A program made the position numbers and the translations under genes. From positions 16,203 through 80,202 of the forward strand of contig NZ_JADPUN010000177.1 in assembly GCF_015690345.1 (NCBI RefSeq): DNA of 64,000 bases, read 5' to 3'. Source of the DNA: Plantactinospora alkalitolerans. GTDB lineage: Bacteria > Actinomycetota > Actinomycetes > Mycobacteriales > Micromonosporaceae. Position 1 is the stretch's first letter; each line of letters starts with the position of its first letter. Below the pieces are notes generated by a model. The model saw only the letters and a list, made by a program, of their open reading frames with translations. It was not told the DNA's origin and searched no databases. Shown here piece by piece: positions 49,642 to 57,171 of this stretch.

Positions 49642-50295
49642 TCAGCGGGCCCCCGCCGCCCTGGTCAACTCGCCGATCGACTGCTGACCGAGGGAAACCC
49701 GTACCAGCGCCGAGACCAGGCGGGGAAAATCACCGCCGCCGACCAGCCTGGCCAGTTTGTCCGGGGTGGACGGCAAACCGAGCCGCTGCGCGGCACCGGC
49801 CGCCCTCCGATCGGCGTACGGGCGTACGTCGGGCCACACCGCCTGCGCCTCCCGGAGGAAGATGTCCGCTCCGGTCGGTCCGATGCCGGGAAAGCCGGTC
49901 AGCAGCCGGCGGAGCGTGGAATGGTCGCCACCGGCCTCGTGGTGCAGCCGGCGCAGGTCGCCGTGCCAGCGATCCAGGCACAAACGGGCACCGTTGCCCA
50001 GCATCGTCGAGGTGCGCTCGTCGTAGCGCCGGTAGTGGCCCCGACCCAGCGCGTCCACCCGGTCCTGCCAGCTCGACGACATGGTCCCCTGCGGCGTACG
50101 GCAGCCGGCGGCGAAGAGTTCCCGGGCGGCGGCGACCGCGACACCGGCCCGGATCCGGGTGCTGAGCAGCGTCGTGAGCACCAGCAGCTGATAGAGCGGA
50201 CCCGGCCGGTCGGCGAGGCGGATCCCGGCCTCCTCGGCGTACGTGCGTCCCTGTCGTTCCAGCAGCACCCGCACCAGGGCGCGTTCACGGTTCAT
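49642..50295 (-). CDS. HhH-GPD (endonuclease III-like) protein, probably altered catalysis
   Basis: Protein of 217 residues of the HhH-GPD glycosylase superfamily: QLLVLTTLLSTRIRAGVAVAA at the front, the helix-hairpin-helix LLTGFPGIGPTGADIFLREA at about 132-151 and an Asp in PYADRRAAGAAQRLGL. Endonuclease III has a catalytic Lys after the hairpin (GVGRKT); here the position is in GIGPTGA, so Lys is missing, and the C-terminal [4Fe-4S] cysteines are absent. It may be a monofunctional glycosylase or a binding protein. The start is the ATG at 50295. Convergent with the small membrane protein gene. Confidence 0.8.
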   Translation of the reverse strand: MNRERALVRVLLERQGRTYAEEAGIRLADRPGPLYQLLVLTTLLSTRIRAGVAVAAARELFAAGCRTPQGTMSSSWQDRVDALGRGHYRRYDERTSTMLGNGARLCLDRWHGDLRRLHHEAGGDHSTLRRLLTGFPGIGPTGADIFLREAQAVWPDVRPYADRRAAGAAQRLGLPSTPDKLARLVGGGDFPRLVSALVRVSLGQQSIGELTRAAGAR

Positions 50296-50503
50296 CCACC
50301 CCGGTTACCCACGCTGTCCGGAGCCTTACCGGGCCGGGCGGACCGAATGGCGCCACTCGCACCGGGTAATCGAACGGCGGGTGCCCGAGCGGTCCGTGGC
50401 ACCGGTGGAAACGCCGGTCACGCCCGAATCGGCTACCCGACCGGTCGGGACGGCTCCGGCCGGTGAGCCGAAACGAGTGGTACGACGGTGGAAGGGGACG
50501 GCG

Positions 50504-50737
50504 ATGACGAACGTGCAGCAGCCGGAGATGCGCCGGAATGAGCGGACCCCCCTCGTACAGGACAGCAAGGGCCCGCGCCCGGGTGAACCGTCGCGGGTCC
50601 GGGGTGGTGACGGCCGGCGGATCCCGCCCGAACAGGTTTCCCCGTACGGTCCGGCGGCCCGGCCGGTGGCCGAGGATCCCGACGAGCGGGCGGCCGGCCG
50701 GAGCCGGGCGCGTCCGGTCGCCGGCGGCACCGGATAA
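50504..50737 (+). CDS. Small hydrophilic hypothetical protein, 77 residues
   Basis: Very polar, Arg/Pro/Gly-rich and probably disordered; no domain. The ATG at 50504 has GGAAGGGG 8 nt upstream, which is the main support for a real gene. A longer frame from 50243 covers intergenic DNA and is not used. Convergent with the 185-residue membrane protein gene. Confidence 0.5.
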   Translation: MTNVQQPEMRRNERTPLVQDSKGPRPGEPSRVRGGDGRRIPPEQVSPYGPAARPVAEDPDERAAGRSRARPVAGGTG

Positions 50738-50764
50738 CGCCCCGGGCGCCGGTGGACCGAACCC

Positions 50765-51322
50765 TCAGCCGGGGTGGACACGGGCTCGGAGCGGAAACCG
50801 CCGGTGCGGGCGACGTGACCGGCCGAGCTGGTCGAGGGTTGCCACGGCGGCCATCCCGTACGCGAGGTGTGGCACGACGTCGGAGAGCCAGTCCGTCCCG
50901 CTCCAGCGGCGCGGATCGGTGACCCGTAGGACGGTCAGCATGCCGTCCGACGTCAGCATGGCACCGGCTCCGAAGATCCCGGCCGCCACCGGCCCGGGGA
51001 GGCGGCGCAGGCCGACCACGGTGAGGGCGGCACCGCACGCCACCCCGACCGCGTAGCCGAGCAGGGGCCCGAGGCCCGAGCGGCGGTTCGCCGCCCGGTC
51101 CTCGGGCCCCAGACCGACGTGCAGCGCCTCCGTCAGCCGCCGGACACTCTCCTGCGGGGTGCTGCTGGCGGGGCGGCCCCGCACCGTCATGTCCAGGTAG
51201 GTGACCACGTTCAGGGCGACACTGCCCACCGCGCCCGCTATCGCCCCGTCCACCAGGTCGGTGACCTGACCGGCCGAGGCCGCCCGGCGCGTCGACCCGG
51301 TGACGGCGGCGAGGCTGATCAC
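50765..51322 (-). CDS. Hypothetical membrane protein, 185 residues
   Basis: Three to four hydrophobic segments: DGAIAGAVGSVALNVVTYLD (about 25-44), GPLLGYAVGVACGAALTVVG (about 84-103), VAAGIFGAGAMLTSDGML and LAYGMAAVATLD. The pattern recalls DUF1440/YagU-type actinobacterial membrane proteins; the function is unknown. The GTG at 51322 overlaps the upstream stop (GTGA) and GGAG lies 6 nt before it, so it is coupled to the 69-residue gene. Confidence 0.72.
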   Translation of the reverse strand: MISLAAVTGSTRRAASAGQVTDLVDGAIAGAVGSVALNVVTYLDMTVRGRPASSTPQESVRRLTEALHVGLGPEDRAANRRSGLGPLLGYAVGVACGAALTVVGLRRLPGPVAAGIFGAGAMLTSDGMLTVLRVTDPRRWSGTDWLSDVVPHLAYGMAAVATLDQLGRSRRPHRRFPLRARVHPG

Positions 51323-51528
51323 TTCGGTTCTCCGCGGCCCCGTTCACCCTTCGGGCCGAGGCCACGTTCGCCCCGGACGAAGCCGGGACGCTGCTGTTCC
51401 TCCCGGAGGTACCGGTTCGCCGCCTCGTCCGCCTCCTTGTCGTTGGCGCGGCCCGAGTTCTCGATGCGCTTGCGTAGCCGGGCACGTTCGACGTCGTACG
51501 CGTTGCTTCCCGGTCGTGGTCCTGGCAT
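51319..51528 (-). CDS. Small charged hypothetical protein, 69 residues
   Basis: Begins MPGPRPGSNAYDVERARLRK and continues with a highly charged helix (IENSGRANDKEADEAANRYL) and a Gly/Arg-rich end. I have seen similar short proteins in other actinomycetes but know no function. The ATG at 51528 follows GGGGGCAG. First gene of a coupled pair with the membrane protein. Confidence 0.62.
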   Translation of the reverse strand: MPGPRPGSNAYDVERARLRKRIENSGRANDKEADEAANRYLREEQQRPGFVRGERGLGPKGERGRGEPK

Positions 51529-51797
51529 GAGGCTGCCCCCGTCCCGTCGTGTCGGCGCCGTACCCGGCCGGTCTACCCGCCCGGCTCCGGCCCATTCGCG
51601 CCAGGCCGTTCGTCCGCCGGCGGATGCTCGGCGTCCGCGTAACCTCTCAGTGCGGGTGACGGGTCGACCGAGGGTAGTGATCGGACATATGGGACGATCT
51701 TCGGATGGCGGAAGGACGGCGGCAACGGGGCGAAGCCACTGCGGGCGGGCCGGCCGCCGGCCCGTCCGGCACGAGGAACGGGTGCGGGTGAACGGCC

Positions 51798-52997
51798 ATG
51801 CGTGACGTACTCGACGAGTTGGACCGCTGGTGGCGGGCCGGCGAGCCGGTCGGGATGGCGACCGTTGTCGCCACCTGGCGTTCCGCACCCCGCCAGGCGG
51901 GCGCGACGATGCTGGTCGGGCCGGACGGCGCGGCGGTCGGCAGTGTCTCCGGCGGTTGCGTCGAGGGAGCCGTCTACGAGCTGACCCGCCAGGTGACCGT
52001 CACCGGAGTGCCGGCACTTGCGCGGTACGGCGTCACCGACGACGACGCGTTCGCGGTCGGTCTTACCTGTGGTGGCATCCTCGACGTCTTCGTCGAGCGG
52101 GTGGATCCGACCGGATTCGGCGAGTTCGCCGAGGTGGCGGCGGCGATCCGGACAGGGGTCCCGGTGGCCGTGGTCACGGTCGTGTCGGCCGGGCCGGCGG
52201 ATTCGGCCGGTCGGCTCGGCCGCCGGATGGTGGTCTGGGCGGACCGGACGGCCGGATCGCTCGGCGTGGACCGGTTGGACGCGGCGGCGACGGACGACGC
52301 CCGGGGGCTGCTGGCCGCCGGCCGCACCGGCACGCTCCGCTACGGGTACGACGGCCAGCGTCGCGGCGACGAGCTGCTGCTCTTCGTCGCGGCCTACGCC
52401 GCCCCGCCCCGGATGATCGTCTTCGGCGCGATCGACTTCGCGGCGGCCGTGGCCCGGGTCGGCGCCTTCCTCGGCTATCGGGTGACGGTCTGCGACGCCC
52501 GGCCCGTCTTCGCCACCAGCCGCCGGCTGCCGGACGCGCACGAGGTGGTGGTCGACTGGCCACACCGCTATCTGCGGGCCGAGGCGGATGCCGGACGGGT
52601 GGACGGCCGCACCGTGGTCTGCGTACTGACCCATGATCCAAAGTTCGACGTTCCGGTACTCGAGGTGGCACTGCGGCTGCCGCTCGGCTACGTCGGTGCG
52701 ATGGGTTCGCGACGGACGCACTCGGATCGGCTTGCCCGACTCCGCGCGGCCGGGCTCTCCGAGGCTGAACTCGGCCGGCTCGCCTCGCCGCTCGGTCTCG
52801 ACCTGGGGGCCAGGACTCCCGAGGAGACCGCGGTCAGCATCGCGGCGGAGATCGTCGCGGCCCGGTGGGGCGGCAGCGGCGAGCGACTCTCCGCTCTGGC
52901 GGGCCGGATCCACCACGAGGTCCCGATCCAGCACAGCGAGAACCCGATGCGACGGAGCGAGGCTTCGGCGGCCGGCGGCGGTACCCCGGCGGGTTGA
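51798..52997 (+). CDS. XdhC/CoxI family protein
   Basis: Protein of 399 residues. The XdhC N-domain (about 1-75) has ATVVATWRSAPRQAGATMLV and VSGGCVEGAVYEL; the Rossmann C-domain (about 200-360) has IVFGAIDFAAAVARVGAFLGY and LGYVGAMGSRRTHSDRLARL. XdhC proteins bind and insert sulphurated molybdenum cofactor into xanthine dehydrogenase or CO dehydrogenase-type enzymes. No molybdoenzyme gene is in the window, so its client is elsewhere. The ATG at 51798 follows GGTGAACGGCC; the Shine-Dalgarno sequence is modest. Confidence 0.9.
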   Translation: MRDVLDELDRWWRAGEPVGMATVVATWRSAPRQAGATMLVGPDGAAVGSVSGGCVEGAVYELTRQVTVTGVPALARYGVTDDDAFAVGLTCGGILDVFVERVDPTGFGEFAEVAAAIRTGVPVAVVTVVSAGPADSAGRLGRRMVVWADRTAGSLGVDRLDAAATDDARGLLAAGRTGTLRYGYDGQRRGDELLLFVAAYAAPPRMIVFGAIDFAAAVARVGAFLGYRVTVCDARPVFATSRRLPDAHEVVVDWPHRYLRAEADAGRVDGRTVVCVLTHDPKFDVPVLEVALRLPLGYVGAMGSRRTHSDRLARLRAAGLSEAELGRLASPLGLDLGARTPEETAVSIAAEIVAARWGGSGERLSALAGRIHHEVPIQHSENPMRRSEASAAGGGTPAG

Positions 52998-53080
52998 ACC
53001 CCGGTACCGCCACTCAGTCCGCCGCGCAGCCGGCCGCATAGGCCGCGACGGTCCCACCACCAGGACGGAATTCCGTGGAC

Positions 53081-53154
53081 GTGTGCCGCCTCTAGCGGCG
53101 CACGTCGATGGTCTGGTAAAAATTCCTTCAACATTGCTCGGCGCAATCAAGGAA
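53081..53154 (+). promoter_or_regulatory. Two-hairpin leader upstream of the amidase gene
   Basis: Hairpin 1 (53081-53103): GTGTGCCGC/GCGGCGCAC around CTCTA. Hairpin 2 (53123-53154): TTCCTT/AAGGAA with an inner ATTGC/GCAAT stem, unusually AT-rich for this DNA. They end 33 nt before the start codon. Hairpin 1 could end the XdhC transcript; hairpin 2 looks like a structured leader. It does not match any riboswitch consensus I know. Confidence 0.45.
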
Positions 53155-53186
53155 ACCTTCAACCCCCGTCTACTGGAGGTCCATCC

Positions 53187-54305
53187 GTGACCGGCAACCC
53201 TCTGTCCCGCCGCGATGTCGTACGCGGCGCGGTGTTCCTCGGTGTCGGCGCCGCCACCGGCGGCCTGTCGATCGCCGGTGGCCCACCGGCGCTGGCGGCT
53301 CCCGACGACTCGTCGGCGCTGGCCGTTCCCGTCCCCACCATCGCGAGCTGCGCCACCTGGGGAGCGCGGTCACCAGGCTCGCTCAGCGTGATCTCGTCGT
53401 CGCCCGACAAGATCGTCATCCATCACACCGCCGGTGCGAACAGCACCACCTACACCCAGGCGCACGCGTACGCGATGGCCCGCAGCATCCAGAACTTCCA
53501 CATGGACGGGAACGGCTGGTCCGACTCGGGGCAGCACTTCACGATCAGCCGCGGCGGATACATCATGGAAGGCCGGCACAACAGCCTGGCCCGGCTCCGC
53601 GCCGGCAGCGGGATGGTGGTCGGCGCGCACTGTCCCGGTCAGAACGACAAGGGCATCGGGATCGAGAACGAGGGCACCTACACCAGTGCCACCCCGCCCG
53701 CCGCCCTGTACGACAAGCTCGTGCAGTTCTGCGCGTACATCTGCGAGCAGTACGACATCGGCGCCTCCCGGATCTACGGGCATCGCGACTACATCGCCAC
53801 CGCCTGTCCGGGCAACGTGCTCTACGGCATGCTCCCGCAGTTGCGTAGCGACGTCGCGGAGGCGCTCACCGGCGGTGGGACGACCCCGCCGCCCGACTTC
53901 AGCACGATCATCGACAACACCACGAGCGGCAGGTTCACCGCGAGCGCCAACTGGCTCACCTCCAGCTACTCCGCCGAGCGCTACGGAGCCGACTACCGGT
54001 ACGCCAACCCGGAGGCGATCAGCGACGTCGCCTACTACAAGGCGGACATTCCGGCGGAGGGCAGCTACCGGATCGACGCGTGGTACCCGGGCATCGCCGG
54101 CTACAACACCGCCACCCCGTACGTCGTGGTGACCAAGAGCGGCAACCAGACCGTGGTCGTCGACCAGAGCACCGGCGGCGGCGCGTGGCGGTCGCTGGGC
54201 ACCTTCACCCTGACCGCCGGCGACAAGAACGTGGTCGGGGTGAGCCGGTGGAGCGGTGCCAGCGGATACGTCGTCGCCGACGCTGTCCGGATCACCCGGG
54301 TCTGA
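53187..54305 (+). CDS. Tat-exported N-acetylmuramoyl-L-alanine amidase with golvesin-type C-domain
   Basis: Protein of 372 residues. The signal SRRDVVRGAVFLGVGAATGG is a twin-arginine type, cleaved near residue 38. The Amidase_2/PGRP zinc domain spans about 45-225; IVIHHTAGANSTTY gives the first His, and HRDYIATACPGN gives the second His and the Cys. The C-terminal 130 residues (DNTTSGRFTASANWLTSSYS to VVADAVRITRV) resemble the golvesin C-terminal domain, thought to bind the cell wall or polysaccharide. It would cut the peptide from muramic acid. The GTG at 53187 follows GGAGG. Monocistronic, with a structured leader. Confidence 0.9.
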   Translation: MTGNPLSRRDVVRGAVFLGVGAATGGLSIAGGPPALAAPDDSSALAVPVPTIASCATWGARSPGSLSVISSSPDKIVIHHTAGANSTTYTQAHAYAMARSIQNFHMDGNGWSDSGQHFTISRGGYIMEGRHNSLARLRAGSGMVVGAHCPGQNDKGIGIENEGTYTSATPPAALYDKLVQFCAYICEQYDIGASRIYGHRDYIATACPGNVLYGMLPQLRSDVAEALTGGGTTPPPDFSTIIDNTTSGRFTASANWLTSSYSAERYGADYRYANPEAISDVAYYKADIPAEGSYRIDAWYPGIAGYNTATPYVVVTKSGNQTVVVDQSTGGGAWRSLGTFTLTAGDKNVVGVSRWSGASGYVVADAVRITRV

Positions 54306-54415
54306 CCGACCGGCCCCGTTCCGGACCGGACCGGCCGCGCATCATCGCCACACCGGCGGGTAGACCGTGCCGGCGGTCGACATTCGGCGGTCTGGTCCCG
54401 AACGGGGGTGGGGGA

Positions 54416-54808
54416 GTGCGGTACGACGAGTTTCTCGCCAAGGTGCGGGAGCGCGGCGAGTACGCCGACGCGGCGGAGGCGGAACGGGTGACCCACCTGG
54501 TGCTCGGGATCCTGGCGCAGCGACTGCATCCGGACGAGGCCGAGGACCTGGCCGCCCAGTTGCCGGGGCCGCTGGCGGCGACCCTGATCTCGGCGGCGCA
54601 GGGCGGAGCGGGCGGGTTCGGCTCACGGGAGTTCCTGGCCCGGGTGGCGACCGGGGCCGGTGCGACGGCCCGCACCGCCGAGTGGGACGCGAGTGCGGTC
54701 CTGTGCACCGTGACCGAGGCGGTGTCGGGCGGGGAGCTCAACGACGTGCTGACCCAGCTTCCGTCGGGATACGCCCCGTTGTTCGGCCGGGCGGGCCTGG
54801 GCGGCTGA
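54416..54808 (+). CDS. DUF2267 family protein
   Basis: Protein of 130 residues, helical, with two DUF2267-like repeats: YDEFLAKVRERGEYADAAEAE plus LGILAQRLHPDEAEDLAAQLP, then SREFLARVATGAGATARTAEW plus VSGGELNDVLTQLPSGYAPLF. The function is unknown; common in actinobacteria. The GTG at 54416 directly follows a G-rich stretch. It lies 110 bp after the amidase gene on the same strand and is closed by a strong terminator. Confidence 0.82.
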   Translation: MRYDEFLAKVRERGEYADAAEAERVTHLVLGILAQRLHPDEAEDLAAQLPGPLAATLISAAQGGAGGFGSREFLARVATGAGATARTAEWDASAVLCTVTEAVSGGELNDVLTQLPSGYAPLFGRAGLGG

Positions 54809-55276
54809 CCGGCTCGTAGCCGGACTTCCGCGTCCGGGCGGCGGCATCACCCCGCAAGCCCGCGGCGGCCACGAAGATCGTCAGACGCAGGCAGAGGGAC
54901 CCTCTGCCTGCGTCTTCTTCGGTCCCCGGAAGCCTTCGCGGTTCCCTGGAGAAGACAGCCAGCGCGCCGTCGGCAGGCAAGTGTCTTTCTAGCTTCCTAG
55001 GATGCCTTACCCGACGTGCCCGACGTCACATCCTGTTCGCCGACAAAACCACGAACGCACCGGGCACGCTCGGCCCGCCCGAATTTTGGCCGGATATAGT
55101 GGCACGGCAATTGAGCAGCAACGGAACTTCCGTCAGCGGAGGCCGGGCTGTGTCGGGCGCCGGCATCACCGGGGGTGCGCCATGCATTCCGGGGGAGGGG
55201 TCGGCCGGAAACGCGTACCGGTCCTGCGGACCCGTCCATGCGGCGGGGCCCGAGCCGTGGCGCGGAGGGAGGTTCG
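54809..55276. other. 468-bp intergenic region before the phosphatidyltransferase block
   Basis: Contains the terminator at 54883-54915 and then about 360 bp without a convincing gene. A TATAGT hexamer at 55095-55100 is a possible -10 element for the block that starts at 55277; no good -35 is visible. Short frames here have no Shine-Dalgarno support. Confidence 0.55.
54883..54915 (+). terminator. Strong rho-independent terminator after the DUF2267 gene
   Basis: Perfect 16-bp arms AGACGCAGGCAGAGGG/CCCTCTGCCTGCGTCT with a single central A, followed by TCTTCTTCGG. It is the clearest classical terminator in the window; flanking CGAAGA/TCTTCG extends the pairing imperfectly. Confidence 0.88.
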
Positions 55277-55927
55277 GTGTCGCGTCGGCCGGCGCGGGCG
55301 AGTGATACCCAGCCAACCGGTGGCGCCGCCGCCGAGTCCGCCGGCTCCACGGGGCGGATCCTCACCGTCCCCAACCTGATCAGCTTCACCCGACTGCTCG
55401 GGGTGCCGCTCTTCCTCTACCTGTTCCTGGTGACGCACGCGGACGTCGCCGCCCTCGTCGTACTGGCGGTCGGTGGTCTCAGTGACTGGGTCGACGGGTA
55501 CGTCGCCCGACGTCTGCGTCAGGTCAGCCGGCTCGGTGAGCTGCTCGACCCGGTCGCCGACCGGCTCTACATCCTGGCGACGCTGGTCGCGCTGACGGTC
55601 CGCGACGTCGTGCCGTGGCAGTTCACCGTCGCGTTGCTGGCCAGGGACGCCGTGATGACGATCAACATCGCGGTGCTCCGGCGGTACGGTTACCGTCCAC
55701 CGCCCGTGCACTATCTCGGCAAGACGGCCACCTTTGTTCTGTTGGCGGCCTTCCCGACGTTGCTCCTCGCGGACGCGTCCGCCGGCGCGGCCACCGTCGC
55801 CGGGGCGATCGGGTGGGCCCTGGCCCTGTGGGGGTTGGCGCTCTACTGGCTGGCGGGTGGGCTGTACGTGATCCAGGCGGGCCGGTTGATCGGAGCGGCC
55901 CGCGCATCCCGGGCGGAGGTGGCATGA
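55277..55927 (+). CDS. CDP-alcohol phosphatidyltransferase (PgsA2-like)
   Basis: Membrane enzyme of 216 residues that joins a CDP-diacylglycerol to an alcohol. The signature D-G-x2-A-R-x8-G-x3-D-x3-D is present in DWVDGYVARRLRQVSRLGEL followed by LDPVAD, and five to six hydrophobic segments are visible. The first 28 residues are polar. The GTG at 55277 follows GGAGGG. Its stop overlaps the next ATG (ATGA). The position at the head of the block equals Rv1822 (pgsA2) of M. tuberculosis; the alcohol used (glycerol phosphate or other) is not certain. Confidence 0.9.
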   Translation: MSRRPARASDTQPTGGAAAESAGSTGRILTVPNLISFTRLLGVPLFLYLFLVTHADVAALVVLAVGGLSDWVDGYVARRLRQVSRLGELLDPVADRLYILATLVALTVRDVVPWQFTVALLARDAVMTINIAVLRRYGYRPPPVHYLGKTATFVLLAAFPTLLLADASAGAATVAGAIGWALALWGLALYWLAGGLYVIQAGRLIGAARASRAEVA

Positions 55928-56832
55928 CCGAGCCCGGCAAGCGGGCCTACGCTCCGGATTTCCTCACCGAGCTGTTCCGCAATCCCCTCGATCCCGGGTA
56001 CGTCGACGCCGCCGAGCAGCGGCGACGGACTGGTCCGGCCACGGGCTGGCGACGGTCGACGCCTCGGACGGTGAGCGTGGTGACCCTGGTTCTGCTGGGT
56101 TTCCTGTTGGCCGTGGCCTATCGCCAGACGATGGCGGCGGAGCCGAGCCGGAGCGAGGCCCGGGCGGGCCTGGTGGCACAGATCAAGCAGCGGGAGACCG
56201 AGAACGCGGGGTTGACGGCCGAGTCCGACCGGTTGCGTGACGAGGTGGCCCGGCAGCGGGATGCGGCGTTGTCCGGAAGCGTGGCCGCCAACCTGCGGAA
56301 CCTGGAGGCGTCGACGGGGCTGGGTCGGGTCCGGGGTGACGGGGTCGTGGTCCGGGTCGCCGATGCGCCGACCGAGGAGGATGCGGTCACGGGAGCCGGC
56401 GGTACGAATCTGGGCCGGGTGCTGGACCGGGATCTGCAGGACATCGCGAACGCGTTGTGGAGCGGTGGGGCGGAGGCGATCTCGATCAACGGGCAGCGGT
56501 TGACGGCCACCTCGACGATCCGGGCGGCTGGTGGCGCGATTCTGGTCGACTTCAAACCGGTGATCGGCCCGTACGAGGTGTCCGCGATCGGGCCTCGACA
56601 GTTGGAGCGGCGGTTCCGGGACAGCGCTGCGGCGCGGTTGTTGAACAGTGTCGCGGAGGAGCACGGGATGTCGTTCGAGTTCCGGGATGTGGACGATCTC
56701 ACTCTGCCGGCGGCGACCGAGCCGCAGTTGCGTTATGCCAAACCCTCGCCGAGACCCACTCCGATGTCGTCGGGGTCCGGGTCGTCGTCGGGGTCGGGGG
56801 CGTCCCCCAGTCCGCTTGGAGGTGGCCGATGA
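55924..56832 (+). CDS. DUF881 family membrane protein (Rv1823-like)
   Basis: Protein of 302 residues: cytoplasmic N-terminus, one membrane helix (about 50-68, VSVVTLVLLGFLLAVAY), a coiled coil (about 80-120) and the DUF881 domain to about 275, with ISINGQRLTATSTIRAAGG and PYEVSAIGP. The C-terminal 30 residues are a Ser/Gly/Pro tail. DUF881 proteins accompany division genes in actinobacteria and Firmicutes (YlxW/X-like) but have no proven role. The ATG overlaps the preceding stop (ATGA), and its own stop overlaps sbp. Confidence 0.88.
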   Translation: MTEPGKRAYAPDFLTELFRNPLDPGYVDAAEQRRRTGPATGWRRSTPRTVSVVTLVLLGFLLAVAYRQTMAAEPSRSEARAGLVAQIKQRETENAGLTAESDRLRDEVARQRDAALSGSVAANLRNLEASTGLGRVRGDGVVVRVADAPTEEDAVTGAGGTNLGRVLDRDLQDIANALWSGGAEAISINGQRLTATSTIRAAGGAILVDFKPVIGPYEVSAIGPRQLERRFRDSAAARLLNSVAEEHGMSFEFRDVDDLTLPAATEPQLRYAKPSPRPTPMSSGSGSSSGSGASPSPLGGGR

Positions 56833-57161
56833 TCGCTGTGCTCGCGTTGTTCGCCGGGGTGCTCCTCGGCGTCTGGTTGGATCCGACGGTGCCGTCGGCG
56901 CTGCTGCCGTACCTGCCGATCGCCGTGGTCGCGGCGCTGGACGCGGTGTTCGGCGGGGTGCGGGCCAAGCTTGACGGCATCTTCGACGACAAGCAGTTCG
57001 TGATCTCGTTCATCTCGAACGTGCTGGTCGCGGGCATCATCGTCTATCTCGGTGACCAGTTGGGTGTGGGTGGGCAGTTGTCCACGGGTGTCGTGGTGGT
57101 GCTCGGTGTCCGGATCTTCGGCAACGTGGCGGCTATTCGCCGGCACCTGTTCCGGGCGTAG
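56829..57161 (+). CDS. sbp: Small basic protein Sbp (DUF1290)
   Basis: Membrane protein of 110 residues with three to four hydrophobic segments: MIAVLALFAGVLLGVWLDP, LLPYLPIAVVAALDAVFGGV with RAKLDG after it, and FISNVLVAGIIVYLGDQLG, then VVVVLGVRIFGNVAAIRRH. It is the typical Sbp protein found between two DUF881 genes and corresponds to Rv1824. The function is unknown. ATGA overlap with the upstream gene; 10 bp to the next start. Confidence 0.92.
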   Translation: MIAVLALFAGVLLGVWLDPTVPSALLPYLPIAVVAALDAVFGGVRAKLDGIFDDKQFVISFISNVLVAGIIVYLGDQLGVGGQLSTGVVVVLGVRIFGNVAAIRRHLFRA

Positions 57162-57171
57162 GTTCGTGGCG

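Noticed and set aside
51573..53162. 529-codon minus-strand frame over XdhC
   Set aside because: Antisense of the XdhC gene; no recognisable protein.
53020..53186. c-di-AMP riboswitch upstream of the amidase
   Set aside because: The leader is structured but lacks the conserved motifs I know for that class.
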